A stretch of 64,000 nt of DNA from Symbiodinium sp. CCMP2592 (taxonomy: Eukaryota > Sar > Dinophyceae > Suessiales > Symbiodiniaceae): positions 62,001 through 126,000 of the forward strand of contig CAJNDT010006155.1 of NCBI GenBank assembly GCA_905221615.1, written 5' to 3'. This document shows positions 39,557-51,400 of the stretch, in pieces. Below the pieces are notes generated by a model. The model made no database searches. It worked only from the letters and a program-made list of their open reading frames with translations, and was not told the origin of the DNA. Both the position numbers and the translations under genes were made by a program. The first letter of the stretch is position 1, and each line of letters opens with the position of its first letter.

Positions 39557-40153
39557 CTGACACGGTCTTTTTTTTTTTTTTGAACCCTCTTTTCCTTCCG
39601 CCCTGGTTGGTTGGTTAGAATGCCTTGTAGGCTGAGGGGCTGTTCGAGTCGGCCGGCCCAGAGAAACCAGATTACCAAATTACCCACAGAGACAATTACA
39701 ATCCGACCATAGCCATCTCGGAACAGGAAATGCAGTATCACGGCCTCCAAGAGTACCTGACACGGTCTGCAATCTAAGGCTTACGGCGATAAGCCCCTTG
39801 ACTTGCCCTCAGCATCGGGTTGAGGGCGTGCCTGCAGGCCGAAAGTTTAGTACCCTACTTTTTTTTATGTTGGTTTGGACCTGTTTTGGGATTCTAGTGT
39901 ATAGGTAAGTAGGCTTCCCCTATGACTCAGAAGCCATGCACTTCCAAGTGTGTGTTGTTGTCTGGAGGCCGAAAGTTCAGTACCCTACTTTTTTTTATGT
40001 TGGTTTGGACCTGTTGCGAATATACTTGGTTGTCTCCCTTGGCTTTTCACAATGCAAAAGCCGCTCAAAGCCGCACAGTCCGCAGCACTGCAGTTGGAAG
40101 CGATTTTTTGAAGGCCCGGCGCTCGCTACTGTCTGGAGGGACGAGTGCATGTG
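39557..40153. repeat. Spacer with 50-bp direct repeat 130 bp apart
   Basis: A block starting AGGCCGAAAGTT and containing AGTACCCTACTTTTTTTT and GGTTTGGACCTGTT occurs at about 39836-39885 and 39966-40015, with one internal mismatch. T-run at 39569-39580. No gene seen. Confidence 0.8.
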
Positions 40154-40747
40154 TCACGAGAAAGCTTTGGTGACGCACTCTTGGGTTCTCTCCTCCTCTT
40201 TCCATTGATCGAGGCTCATTGTCAGAGCTTCGTCGAACAAACGATGAATGTCACTCAAGGCCTGTTCACTGTACCATTCGGCTGTAAAAGACTTGTACTG
40301 GGGTCGCAGCTCGCAAAACAAGAGATGCGTCCTCTCTTCAATCCTCCGTGCTAGCCAATCCTCAGTGCATATAAGCACGCGAATGAGGCGCTGGATGGTG
40401 TAGCCGTGGCTCGCCGCCACCTTCGTGTAGCCTAATGTGCGGCCCTTAAGCAGACACCAGCGGCATACACCGACCTTCAATACCGCATGAGTGTCGTCGT
40501 CGGCGCGGGCATAAAGGATGTGGACGCAGGCTGACCAAGATTCACTGATCTGTTTCAGCATTCGCAAGGCATAGAAAGCGAGCCCGAAAGGCGTTGGTGG
40601 ATGCTGTAGTCGGATAAGTACCTGAGATAGTCGCTGCAGTACCTGGGCATAATTCCCGCCTCTTTGCTCCTGTATCAGAGACTTTGGCGGGGGCAGCAGG
40701 CCGTGGATGTGGCAGCTGAGCAAGCCTAGGCGGCTAGAACACAGCAT
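40154..40747 (-). CDS. Orphan ORF, up to 197 residues
   Basis: ATG at 40747. Balanced helical composition: NYAQVLQRLSQVLIRLQHPP, LAFYALRMLKQISESWSACV, HILYARADDDTHAVLKVGVC, YTIQRLIRVLICTEDWLARR, then a Trp/Glu-rich end (SLDQWKEEERTQ). The alternating Leu pattern suggests an all-helical fold, perhaps helical repeats. I recognise no family. The frame is open for nearly 600 bp, so it is a long exon or single-exon gene. The next gene downstream on the same strand begins at about 39.55 kb. Confidence 0.5.
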   Translation of the reverse strand: MLCSSRLGLLSCHIHGLLPPPKSLIQEQRGGNYAQVLQRLSQVLIRLQHPPTPFGLAFYALRMLKQISESWSACVHILYARADDDTHAVLKVGVCRWCLLKGRTLGYTKVAASHGYTIQRLIRVLICTEDWLARRIEERTHLLFCELRPQYKSFTAEWYSEQALSDIHRLFDEALTMSLDQWKEEERTQECVTKAFS

Positions 40748-40929
40748 GGGACAGGTTTAGTGTATCAGGGTATTGGGGCTTAAGGTTCAGCACAAGGAGA
40801 AAAGCCTGCCTTATGCTAGGATCACAGAGCCAGGACACACGCCAGGCGCACACGTGTGCGATCACCGATGACGCTACGTGTTTGTTTGGAAGGCACTGTC
40901 AACTGAGTATTATAGGACGTCGGATCGCC

Positions 40930-41100
40930 GATCCCGGGGACCGGGATCACCGATCCACGGTCCCCGGGATCACCGATCCACGGTCCCCGGGATCACCGAT
41001 CCACGGTCGTCTCGAAAACGGGGGTTTGCAAACCCCCCTTCTCGGCTCGAGAATAGGGGTTTGCAAATCCCCATTTTCAGCTCAAAACGGCTCGAGATAA
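40930..41100. repeat. 23-bp tandem repeat plus palindromes
   Basis: GGATCACCGATCCACGGTCC with its three-base remainder repeats about three times from 40945 to 41007. It is followed by the perfect 18-bp palindrome GGGGGTTTGCAAACCCCC (~41021-41038) and a near-copy GGGGTTTGCAAATCCCC (~41056-41072), each beside a CTCGAGA or GGCTCGAG word. The minus-strand 444-codon ORF reads through all of it. Confidence 0.85.
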
Positions 41101-42304
41101 CAGAACAGTATACCCCACGCACACAGACACCTAGCAAGTCAGGACAGAAGGAAATCAGCACTGTACTCTCACTCTCAGAGAAACCCCTGGCCGTGGCGAG
41201 AATCTCATCCACTGAAGCAGGAGGTCGAGGCCAGGCCTTCAGCACCGAATTGAACCAGGATCGCCGCTCTTCCTTCGGAACGCTCCCCCTTCTCGGCTTA
41301 GGCATCGTGTTCATGAGCGGATGCACTATCTTGTTGGCCGCTTGTTGAGCTTGCTCAAAAGCCTCATGCGAAAGACATTCCTCTACACAGGCACGGCTGC
41401 GATCCCAATCGCTGGGCTTCACTGTTGAGAATCTACAATATACCAGCTGGAGTAGGAAGAGAATCGGGGACACGACCTCCGACTCGCGGTATGACGTGGT
41501 CTTCCCCAGGTGCTCGCCTGGGGAACCTCTGCCTAGCGCTTCTTCCTGAGGCGTCATGTCCTCCTCTGAGTCCTCCTCACTCTGCATCTGTTTGTAGTAC
41601 TTCATGAAGCTCAAACCTTCGGGTACCAGAGTCCCTGCCTTGTCTAGGAGACCACCCTGCGGTGGCTCCGGACAAGGCTCCTGCGGTGGCTCGCGATTCT
41701 CCTTCCCAGCACCCCGCCTGCGCTTCGGTGCTGGTGGGTCGCTGCTCTCTGGCTCGTGTTGCGGGGCTGGCGGCTTGCTGCTCTCGGATGCACGCTTCTG
41801 CTTGGGCAAAGGCTTTGACACAGGTCCTCTCAGCTGCACCGCCTCTGACTTCACCCCCATTGCGATAGGCTTCGTCACTGGCTTCGTCGAGAGGTTCTCT
41901 CGATCGAAGCGATTCCACAAAGCATCCATTAACGTCAATGCCTTCGTCTGGGTTGCTTCCATCAGCGTCAAAGTCTTGGTTTGGATGGCCTGGGCCTTCG
42001 CAAGCAGTCGCAACTCCAATGCTCGCTGCGGACCTGCCTTTGCTTGCACTTCATGAAGCAGGGCTTGTGTTGAGCATCCGAGCCCCTCCTCACTTCCACT
42101 TGGCTCAGCTCGTTGTTGCATTGCCGCTAGCTGCTGCTGTGCCTGACGTAGTTGTGCCCGGAGCTCCTGGCACTCTCCTTGCATATCCTCATCGGCCGTG
42201 CTCACCCCAAGCACGGATGCCGACAAGGTCTCCAGCTCTTCCTGAGGCTTTTGCTCGCGAAGACCTGGTGCTCGGAAAGGCGCGCTAGCACTCTTGGGCA
42301 ACAT
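40970..42304 (-). CDS. Orphan ORF, 444 codons, coiled-coil head; C-terminal 60 codons probably repeat read-through
   Basis: ATG at 42304. Residues 20-70 form a Gln/Glu/Leu coiled coil (ECQELRAQLRQAQQQLAAMQ), then RALELRLLAKAQAIQTKTL with a short ATQTKALTLM duplication. Residues 165-215 are a Lys/Pro/Glu-rich linker with basic RKRR-like groups (possible nuclear signal, APKRRRGAGKENR). Residues 285-385 look folded: CVEECLSHEAFEQAQQAANK, NTMPKPRRGSVPKEERRSWF, LKAWPRPPASVDEILATAR. Beyond about residue 390 the frame enters the 23-bp tandem repeat and palindromes, so the true end is probably a splice near 41180. Family unknown. Confidence 0.55.
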   Translation of the reverse strand: MLPKSASAPFRAPGLREQKPQEELETLSASVLGVSTADEDMQGECQELRAQLRQAQQQLAAMQQRAEPSGSEEGLGCSTQALLHEVQAKAGPQRALELRLLAKAQAIQTKTLTLMEATQTKALTLMDALWNRFDRENLSTKPVTKPIAMGVKSEAVQLRGPVSKPLPKQKRASESSKPPAPQHEPESSDPPAPKRRRGAGKENREPPQEPCPEPPQGGLLDKAGTLVPEGLSFMKYYKQMQSEEDSEEDMTPQEEALGRGSPGEHLGKTTSYRESEVVSPILFLLQLVYCRFSTVKPSDWDRSRACVEECLSHEAFEQAQQAANKIVHPLMNTMPKPRRGSVPKEERRSWFNSVLKAWPRPPASVDEILATARGFSESESTVLISFCPDLLGVCVRGVYCSVISSRFELKMGICKPLFSSREGGFANPRFRDDRGSVIPGTVDR

Positions 42305-42689
42305 GGTCGGTGCTGAAGCTAGCTGCGGTTCGACAACTTCTCGAGTGGAGCTCTGGATGCTCTCAAATGGCTACATGGAGCAGCACACGCATGTCTGCCC
42401 CATGAAGCAAGCAAGACACTCCGGGCCGAGTGCGAGATGAGATGCATCTGCAATGCGAACCGAGGTACGAAGACCAGGCCACCAAAAATCTCAGAAAAGG
42501 CAGCTCCGGCTCCGCTCCGGCTCTCACAGCGAAACGCCGCTGCTAGCTACTGCCGCTAAGCCACGAGATACGCCGGCGGCTGCAAGGGGTGCATGGGAAC
42601 CAGCGGACTCGGCCACCCGAGCTTCAGATGCCATTGGTGCACCTCGAAAGGAGAAAGGAGCGACCCCGACCCTCTCCTTGCGAGTTTTC

Positions 42690-43425
42690 ATCCCATCCGC
42701 CGGCCTTGCTGTCTCGCAGCACCTCGCACTCGACGGTGTCATGGGGGCATTTCTGGCTGGTGACGTATGGGAACGCGATGCGCTCTCCACGTCGGAAGTG
42801 CACGGTGCCACCTCTCTGAGAAGGCTGCATGGAAACTCCCAGAGTCTATACATCGTGCCAGTACGGCTTCGAACTCCCTCTGGCGCCTGTGCTGATGGAT
42901 CTTCCCGCAATGGACAGCAGCACGTCACGCTCTCGCAGAAGCTCGCTTGCTGGTGACGTAGGCTCGATGCGCTTCACCAACACGCCACCCGAGATGTCTC
43001 CATTGCTTGTGCCGTTTTCCCTCAAGACCGCCTTTGCGCACATTGGCTTCGAACATCATTCCCCAAGACCCGCGGCACAAGCATCGGAATGTGAACCGGG
43101 CTTTACTCCGTCCGATTCACTATGATCCGGTCCTGCCTCACGGAGGGCACGGTTGTCCAAGGGCTGCCACGCGAAACCATGGTGTCCGAAACCTGCGTAG
43201 CCTCGGGAAACGGCTCTTACCGCTGTGATGTGCTGGGATGCCCACGCACATGCAGTCCCGCACGTCCTACACAAACTGAGATTACCAGTGTGATACTCGA
43301 AGCAACTAGCCTCCGCAGCGGCGATAGCCAGACAGGAAGTGGCGGAGGACTTCCGCTGGGATCAGATATCCTGAGGCAAAACCGAACATGTGTGCTTAGA
43401 GTACGACGTACGACATGGTGTCACC

Positions 43426-43461
<36 letters not shown>

Positions 43462-44655
43462 CTCTCTGTCAGGCAAACTTTAGCTCACATCAGCCAGGCC
43501 TATGTTGTCTGCATCTTGCAGGCTTTGAAAGGCGACTCCCACACAGCGACCTTGCGCATCGAGGGCAGGCCCACCGCTGTTTCCTGCAATTGCACATTCG
43601 GCTTTGCATGCAGACCGGAAAGCTCCGACCTGGCGCACTTTAACTTTAACCCCTTCAGTCCAGGGTTGATTGCAGCATCGATTTGGATGGCAAGTAGGCT
43701 GCCCAAACCGTGTCGATAAGGCTGCATCTCTACCTGGCAGGGATCCTTCATCTCCGTTGCACAAAGGCCTTCCCAATAATTCCGCCACACAAATACTGCT
43801 TTGGCGAGAAACGACAGGGTGACTGCACACGATCGCACTGCAACTATAAAGATCTGAATCAGGAATATTCAGATTCATGATTATTCTGTTCAGCGCACTC
43901 CGCAGACTCCGCACCCTTGAGACGATGCCCTCTGTGATGCTGATGTTCTCACCACCTGTTCGCAGGTCAGGGCTGCTTGCTGCATCCTCCCTGAAGAGGC
44001 ATTTAACAACACTTGCCAATCGCCGAGAGGGCCGCCCACGGGAAAGCCGCACACGCGAACTCGGTCATTGAGATGGCAGATATCCTCGCTGAGGCTCAAA
44101 GGCTCCACATTCGCCCAGAAATCGGGCACTTGCTCCACAAGCTCCAGCAGCGCAAGGTCGCAATCTCACCAGGGGCACAGAAACCGTTTGAGCTTAAGTC
44201 TCCCTCCGTCTCCCTTCAGACTTCAAACATACCAGCCGGCAGCCGCCTGGACCTTGACAAATCACGCGAGCCAAGCACTTGAGGTCGTCCGAGGGCTTCT
44301 GCAGCTCCAGCAAGGAGGCGTGGTGCACGGCGTGAGCGTTCGTGACCAGGTAGCGTTGCCCATCCACTTCGAGAGCCAGGGCGGAAGCGGCTGCGGTGGT
44401 CTGTGGGGACGTGGACCATGGCATGGTGTAGTAGGGCTCACAGTGCGTGGAGAGGACCTTGAAGACCGCATTTAGGGTGCTTCGGCCGCTTCGCCCGCTT
44501 CGCCCCACGGCCCCGCGGCCGGGCCGCTGAGGCCGCGGCGCCCGCAAGGAGCGCCGTGCTGTCGCTCCTTCCGAGCTCGAGAAGTCTCGAGATGTCTGAA
44601 GGGCGCGCTGCGACAGGGACGAAACGTGGAAGGCATATCGCGTGCACCGCAACAT
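42690..44655 (-). CDS. Deg/HtrA-family serine protease, Deg9-like, multi-exon, C-terminus not found
   Basis: Start chosen at ATG 44655: MLRCTRYAFHVSSLSQRALQ, an Arg/Ser-rich, acid-poor leader typical of mitochondrial or plastid import. Protease domain exons: YLVTNAHAVHH (catalytic His, ~44330), DCDLALLELVE (Asp, ~44155) with FWANVEPLSLSEDI and VRVCGFPVGG, ENISITEGIVSRVRSL (~43945), LLAIQIDAAINPG joined to NSGGPALDAQGRCVGVAF (Ser, 43564-43584), DADNIG. Then YAGFGHHGFAWQPLDNRALR and a PDZ core GGVLVKRIEPTSPASELLRE, RDVLLSIAGRSIS (~42960-43020) and VHFRRGERIAFPYVTSQK (~42770). This order is that of plant Deg9-type proteases. All triad residues are present. The second PDZ/C-terminal part usual in that group is not visible before the next ORF at 42304. 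Confidence 0.85.
43427..43462. repeat. (CT)n microsatellite in a Deg intron
   Basis: A pure CT run of about 36 bp between the Ser exon and the next coding block of the Deg gene. On the coding strand it reads GA. Confidence 0.9.
43584..43660 (-). other. 77-bp GA-AG intron in the Deg gene
   Basis: The conserved INPG/NSGGPA joint fixes this intron. Upstream exon ends ATC AAC CCT G at 43661, intron starts GACTGAAGG and ends ATTGCAG at 43584, next exon resumes GA AAC AGC. The spliced reading gives I-N-P-G-N-S-G-G-P without gap. A GT donor that keeps the motif is not available. GA and GC donors are documented in dinoflagellates. Confidence 0.75.
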
Positions 44656-45400
44656 AGGGAAAGGGGAAAGGATAGACATCAAGAGGGCTCGTCTGAAATC
44701 TAGATTTAATTGCTGATGGAAAGACGGACTTTGCCTGCACTAGCTGCCAGCCTTTGCTTTGAACGACGGACGAAGCAAAGCCAAGCTCGAGATGGTGGGC
44801 GGTGGGCACAGTGAGCGAGGGAAACTGAAACTTGCCAGCAAAGCGGCGCTCCGGCGCTCCGTGAAGCTTTTCTAAGGCCCAGTCGAAACAGGGACGAAAA
44901 AGGACTGGTGCCTTGGTCTTTCGCCTAAACCCTACGTAGTACTACCCTCAGAATACCCTCCAGGCCAAGCTGACCAAAGCCGAACAGAAAGGTCACCACT
45001 TCTCGACTTCACATTCCGTGCTCGGCGCTCGGCTCAGTCAAGGCCCTTGGTCGACTACAGGCCGTGCTCTTCGGCGGAGCATGGGCGAACATGGGGGAGC
45101 CTTTGGTGAAACCGCTTGAGGCCTCGGTCTTCAGGGCCTCCTAACATTCCTATCCTCAGTCGAGTACCACGTTGCCGGCAGCTCGCCGGCTGTCTCCCGC
45201 GGTCTGCATGACACTTCCTTGCCTCTCTCCCAGCGCTGGCTGCGTCGCAGCTGGCGGAGAGGCCTGACACAATCAAGTTCAGTCATGTCGCTCCTCTTCG
45301 GGTACTTTCTGGGATGGAGGGGCTGGAGTACCGTCGAGCTTTGCTTGGTCACGCTGCAGGCAGGCTACGACATGGCATGCACAGGCTACACCACATGACC
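44656..45400. other. Intergenic region between SEL1L and Deg genes
   Basis: Minus frames (44809-44438, 45276-45055, 45352-45131) overlap each other; none stands out. This should hold the Deg promoter or trans-splice acceptor, but no motif is recognisable. Confidence 0.4.
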
Positions 45401-48400
45401 TCACTTCTGCTTCAGTACAGAGCCACACAAGCGGTATATGATGACGTCCTGATCTTGACGACGTGGCCGCTGTGGCGCAGTTCGCCGTCTGCTTGACAGG
45501 ATGCAGTGCAGCCATGCCTGCCAGAGTCTGTGCTCTTGCAGAAAGGGGCGAGGGCTTTTCAAACAGGCCAGTAGCTCCATAATTATGACTGCAAGTACGT
45601 GGAGAAACAGCACATGCAGCCGCAAGTCGGCGGAGAGCCGCTTGATCATCTCCTCTTGCGATGGAAGTCGCAAGTACAGCCTGGCCACGGCGGCTGCGGA
45701 ACTGTGCTGCAAAAAAGTCACGGCGCTAACGCTACAGCCGCTACAGTTTCAGGCTTTCACTCGACATGCCAGACAGACACATGGCCAGCGAGCGCGGCCA
45801 ATGCCATCGTCACCGGAGCATGCAAACCGCTGGGGTCGACCTCTCGACACCGAAAGTAGTGCTGCTTGGCCATATTAAGGTCCTGCAGAGCTTCAGGCAC
45901 TTTGATAAGCGCTACTCTTGTCACTTTTCTGTTGCAGGCACGCCACCCGCTCGGTCCTGCACGATTCCTATTCCGAACTGATGCATGAAGCCCAAGTTAA
46001 AGGAGGCTCTGGCCACGAAGGACTGCATCCACTCACCCGTCACGGTCATGTCGGCCGTCTTCCGGTACCGAGCCAAAGCAGCTTCGTAATCGACAGGTTG
46101 CGCATGGAGCTCCACCTTGTCGCTGGTGTAAATGGATGGCAGGGGGAAATCCTCCCAACCGCCATCGCCGGGCTCGCCCGGCTCTGTGGGCTTCGCCTCC
46201 TGCTCCGATGGCAGCGGGGCCTCGGTGAAGCGCGCCGTCATTCCCCAACCTGGCTTGCAGAGAGATTCAGTTTAGCATGTCTGCACTTGCTCGATTCCCA
46301 TTTTAATTTTTGCTGCTTACTATAATTATAAAGAACTCGTTTGTCTGAAGGGAGCCGTAGTAGGCGTAGTCGCCCAAGCGAAGCTCCGACGATGCGCTGC
46401 CCTGCTCGGCCGAGAGCTCGTAGAAACGCCTCCGCGACCCCCCGCGTCCACACGCACCCTCTCGGTCCTCTGACTGCCCCTCCTCGAACCGTCTGACCCC
46501 CATCCAAACAAGGCTGGGGGCCGGGCTGGGCGACGTTTTGCCCGGGCTGTCGAGGAGAGTCTTCCCAGAAGAAGTCGTCATGACGCGCCGTGCCTTCTCG
46601 GGTCAAACGGCTCAGGCACGCCAAGAGCCAGATAGAACCCGAAGGCCCGGAGCCAAGGACTACTGAAGGACAGCCACGATGCGAGCAGGTGGATCGGGCG
46701 TGAGTAGGGACGCGTGCCCGTGGTCAAAGAGATGGGCCGCATTCATCTGCGAGACCTCGCTGAAAGAGCTATGGCAGCTATGGCTCAAGCTGAACTGATT
46801 TTGTAGGGAGGGTCGACCGGACAGCGGCATGGCCTCATGGCCAGCCTCGGCAAGCTTGAGGAACATCAGGGCTGCTTTGTCCGGCTGTTTCTCGCCTGCT
46901 AGTCATGTGCATCGCTCGCCACTGTGATGGGAATGGGTATGACGGAAGGCCCCGACTGAAGTCATACGCACTGACCAGCTTGCTGGATACCCACTCTCCA
47001 CGCTCGCAAACCTGCAGCAAGAGGCAGCCGCTCCGGACGACTGGAGAAGCCCATGCAACCGCTCCGGCGCCTTCTTGAGCAGGTTCACGGCGATGTCGCA
47101 ATCCCGTACGGTCCTCTCGGCAGCGGCCGCACGAGCTGCCCGCACGAGCGCGGCTGTGTAGCTCGGAGAGAAGAGATGAGGCTTGGGCCCTATGCCGTTC
47201 AAGTGCATGACAGCAAGAGAATAGGCGGCAGGAGTATGGCCACGATCCAAGGCCTCGTCAAGGGCTACAAAGCCTTCAGCCCTCAGCTTCCGAGACAGAA
47301 CTTGGCGCACCTGCGTGTAGTACAGCACAGCCTTCTGGAAGCTCTGCTCCGTGCCAGAGCCTGTAAGGTACCTGGCAAAACAGCAAAACTGACTCAGAGA
47401 GCAAAGAGCAGCGGACCGCCTGTAAAGCAGTCCCCGCTTGGCATTGCAGTAATCAGGCTTGCAGAACATGCTGGCCAGGTTGAACATGCCATCCGAGGAC
47501 CCGCCGAAGGCCGACTCGTTGAAGTGCTTGAAGGCCAAGCGAAGATTCCGAGCCTCCAGGACTCCACTCCACTCTCAACCCCCCCGCTTACGAAAATGGA
47601 ACTTGGGGACTTGAGGCCACTCTAAAGAAGCTGATCACACATCATTGATGCGTCCAAAACATCATCTGCGTTTGGCTGCGGCGGCTGGTTTGAAAGCCGC
47701 GACGGTTAGCAGGACTTTCAGTAAAGCGCCTGTTGGAACGAACTGCCGCTTGAAAAGTTGAAGGAGAATGTGGGATACCACTGGAAACCCTAGGCGGCGC
47801 AGGCTGAGGACGCCAGCATTAAGTCCGAAGCCTTGATCTAGCAGCTTTTCTGCAGGTGCAAGACTGCACGTTTGCATTCCCTTCCTCAGACAGAAGGCTT
47901 TCAGCTTCTCCGGCATCCTTGAGGCTGCTGGTGCCAAGATCTCTTTGTGTCAGTCTGTCTGCGGTTGCATCTTTCTTTCTCCAGGGCTAGGGTGAAGGGG
48001 TTCCCCCTCCACTGCGCGCATTGTGCGCCGCCGACAGTTGCGGGTGGCAAGAAGTGCATGCACACCACGGATAATGGCTGCTCTTGGGAAAAGAGGCTGC
48101 ACTCGAGTCACAGAACAAAATGGGATCAGATATGAAAGCGACTTAGAACAGGTCAGCAAGCTGAAACGGTGCTGTTGCCATGTGCCCGTGCGTGCACACG
48201 CAGGGGGCTCTTGGCCGCATGCGCATGCGCCAAAACCACAACGGACAGACACGCGCTCACGCACTCCCTCACGCACTCTCTCCACACTGCCTCGCTCGCT
48301 CTGTCTCTGCTCACACTTAACGCACTCACTCGCTACTAGCGGACTCACCGCTGTGGCTACGTTCACAGCGGTCCTAAAATACGTTCAACACATGCTCAAA

Positions 48401-51400
48401 GATTCTTGCATTGCCCCGACGAGGGTGGGCTGAATTCTGAAGAATCCCGTCTCGATATGTCGTCGTGTACGAGCAGGTTTGCTTCACCACTCACTCGCGT
48501 CTCGAGCGCATGCTCGAACGACATGGGCGAAAGACCGGGCTTCTCATCGTTGTTTGGAGGCCCTTGGGTCCTGCCTTCTGAAGAAAGCGTACTGAGTCCA
48601 ACAAGCCACGAATTCTACCGGTCCCGGCGGCCAGCCTGCGCATTGGTGCCGCGGAAATAAATGTAGCCCAAGCCGTTGTGCCCCAACGGGTCGTTCGACG
48701 ATGCCGCCGTCACGAAGTAGGCGTACGCCGTCTCCAAGTTCTGGGGTGTGCCAAGGCCTCCAAAGTTCATCATTTAGAAAAATCTCGGTAGAAGATATGT
48801 GTGGGCATGCGCGCATACATCTATTCGCGTAACTCTCTAATATGTGTGTGTGTGTGTGTGCGTGTGTGTACACATGTACACACCTCCGCACATGTGTACA
48901 TACACATATGTCCATACGTAGATGATAAACAAATAAACGCATAGAGATACAACATATGTGTAGAGCCATGGTGCATATATTTATGGCATCCCCTTGCAAA
49001 ACAGCCAAAAAATAACTGCCTGATTGATTGATTGAGCGATTGCGGCAGTACGAGCATCCTTGCATTGGAAGGCACGGGTAGCCACGCTGCACTTCTGCAG
49101 AAAATACATGTACATACATTTCCACTGCTGACTATTCGAGACGACTCTGCCAACAACATTATAAGTTGATATGTCTCAGTGCTGATTACAAACTACCCAG
49201 AAATGTCAAACAATCACATGTGGCATTTCCTGTACTCTGAGCACTGAACATCGAAGATTCGAAGGAAGGCTTGCCCAACAATGTTCGTTGTTCAATGTCT
49301 ATTTGTTCTATTTCTCAGAGAACAAAAACATTGATGATGCACGGTGCCTTGGACACAACATTAACGATTTCGAGGGAAGGCTTTCCCAGAAACCTTCAAT
49401 GTTTCAATACAGGGAAACATTCAAATTTGGCATGTTCCACATTTTGTTGCCTGTTTATGTATGCACGCCGAACTAACATTCTTACTTTAGCTGTCGCTGT
49501 CCGTTGAAGGTTTTGGGGCCAGGGTAGGCATTCATGCTACAGAGTATGAACCTTAGAGTATATATTATGGTAGATAGTCTTAAGGACGTTTCTGAGTTAT
49601 TCAGGCCAATATCAGGGCAAGCAAGACCCAGGGGATAAAATTTAGTCATAATAGAATCCATATTAAGTTGCTCGCTACCGGGGTGAATGCATAAACTGGA
49701 GCGTTGAGTAGTAATGCCATGACTGCTGAATTTGGCATTCAGGAACCCTCATTTTGGACTTCTCCGGGACAATAAAGCGCGTGTTGGGGGCACCATTGGG
49801 ATTGCTACTAGTGCACCTAGGGGGAATGCTATTCCTATCCGGTTTGAGTCTAGTAGGGCGTAGTGGGAGTTACATTATGGCGATACTAGGGTTGCGATTT
49901 GGTTTCATGTCAAATTTGACACGAGGGGCATCAACAAGGCTCCCACATCCCTTCCAGTCAGGTCAAAAATTTCAGCTTAAGGGCTTCTGGGCGTACATGT
50001 TTCCATTGAAGGAATGGAAGGAACTATGGGAGTCAGTATCGGGGGTAGCAAGCACCACTAGCAGCGCTGCGCTGTTTGGGATTGACGTGAAATGATCCCT
50101 TCAGCATGGGCTGATGTATTGGCACTATTTTCCGTACTAGCCTCAACTAGTCCTGTCATCATAATGAGTATCACCCTCGTCATGATCCACCAGTCTCCAC
50201 TCAAACTGCCGTCATGATCAAGAGTTTGGGTCCTTTTCGGCTCTTGTCGCGCGCGCACCGAGCTGCGAGGTAGGTTTTGAGGGGCAGCATCCAAGAAGAC
50301 AAATATGAATATGTGTGTCTAAACGAGGAAGCAATACATATGAACAGATCCATGTATGCATGCATACAAGCATACATACATGCACTACATCTATCTATCT
50401 ACCTACATATCGATACATGCATACATACATACATACCTACATATATACATACATGCATACATACATGCATACATACATAACTACATGCATACATACATTC
50501 ATACATTCGTACATGCGTACATACATACACACATACCTACATGCATGCATACATACGTACATACTATGTATATACATATTACATATGCATATACAACAAA
50601 AACACATATACTTGCATGTTTGTCTATGTCTCCAAATCAGCTTCGCTCTGATGAGCCCCACATTTGTTGTGCTTTGAGTCACGGGTGTCTGCATGCACCA
50701 AGTATCCTGGAATGCCAAGCCCGGCCCTTTTCATATCCCGGTTGTCGTGCCAAGACAAAGCAACAGATTGACATCGCAGCCAAGATCTTTAAAAGAGGTG
50801 CAGCTCCTGGAGTACCCAACATAATTACACATATGCATGCACGCATGCATGCATGAGTCTTTGGATGTGAGTGTGTATGCATGTATGCATGGATGTATGT
50901 ATGTATGATGTAAGCACATCATAACTCACGCCCCCTTGTAGGTGTGTCACAGCCTGCATGTACACAGGCATGCATGTGCAATCATGTGCATACATCAATA
51001 AATGCATAAACTAATAAAGTAACTAATAGATAGTCAGATACTCCATGTGTACATGCAGACAGACACCGTACATGCCCATGGACACAAATCTTGTCGCAGC
51101 AGTCGGGACATCCCCGGCCTAGGCAGTACATGTATCCCAGGAGAGCCAAGGCCCCGGAGTGCTGCCTGTTGGCCGCCATCTTCAAGTACTGCTTGGCCTC
51201 GCCGCGCGAAACCCAGAGTCCCTCGAATTTAGAGGCTTAGGCCCTATAGAGCCCTGTGCCTTCTGGTAATCCTGCTTGAAGCCCTCAATCCCCAAGAGGT
51301 AGCGCTTCCCAATCGCGGCGGCGACAGCGCTGTCTCCGCTAGTGGCGATTTGCACGAAGAGATTCAGCTCAGAGCTGCTCATGACCTCTCACACACACGC

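Noticed and set aside
40930..41010. CRISPR-like array
   Set aside because: The 23-bp units are directly adjacent with no unique spacers.
50277..51007. Several ORFs rich in Tyr, His, Ile and Thr on both strands
   Set aside because: Encoded by the ACAT microsatellite.
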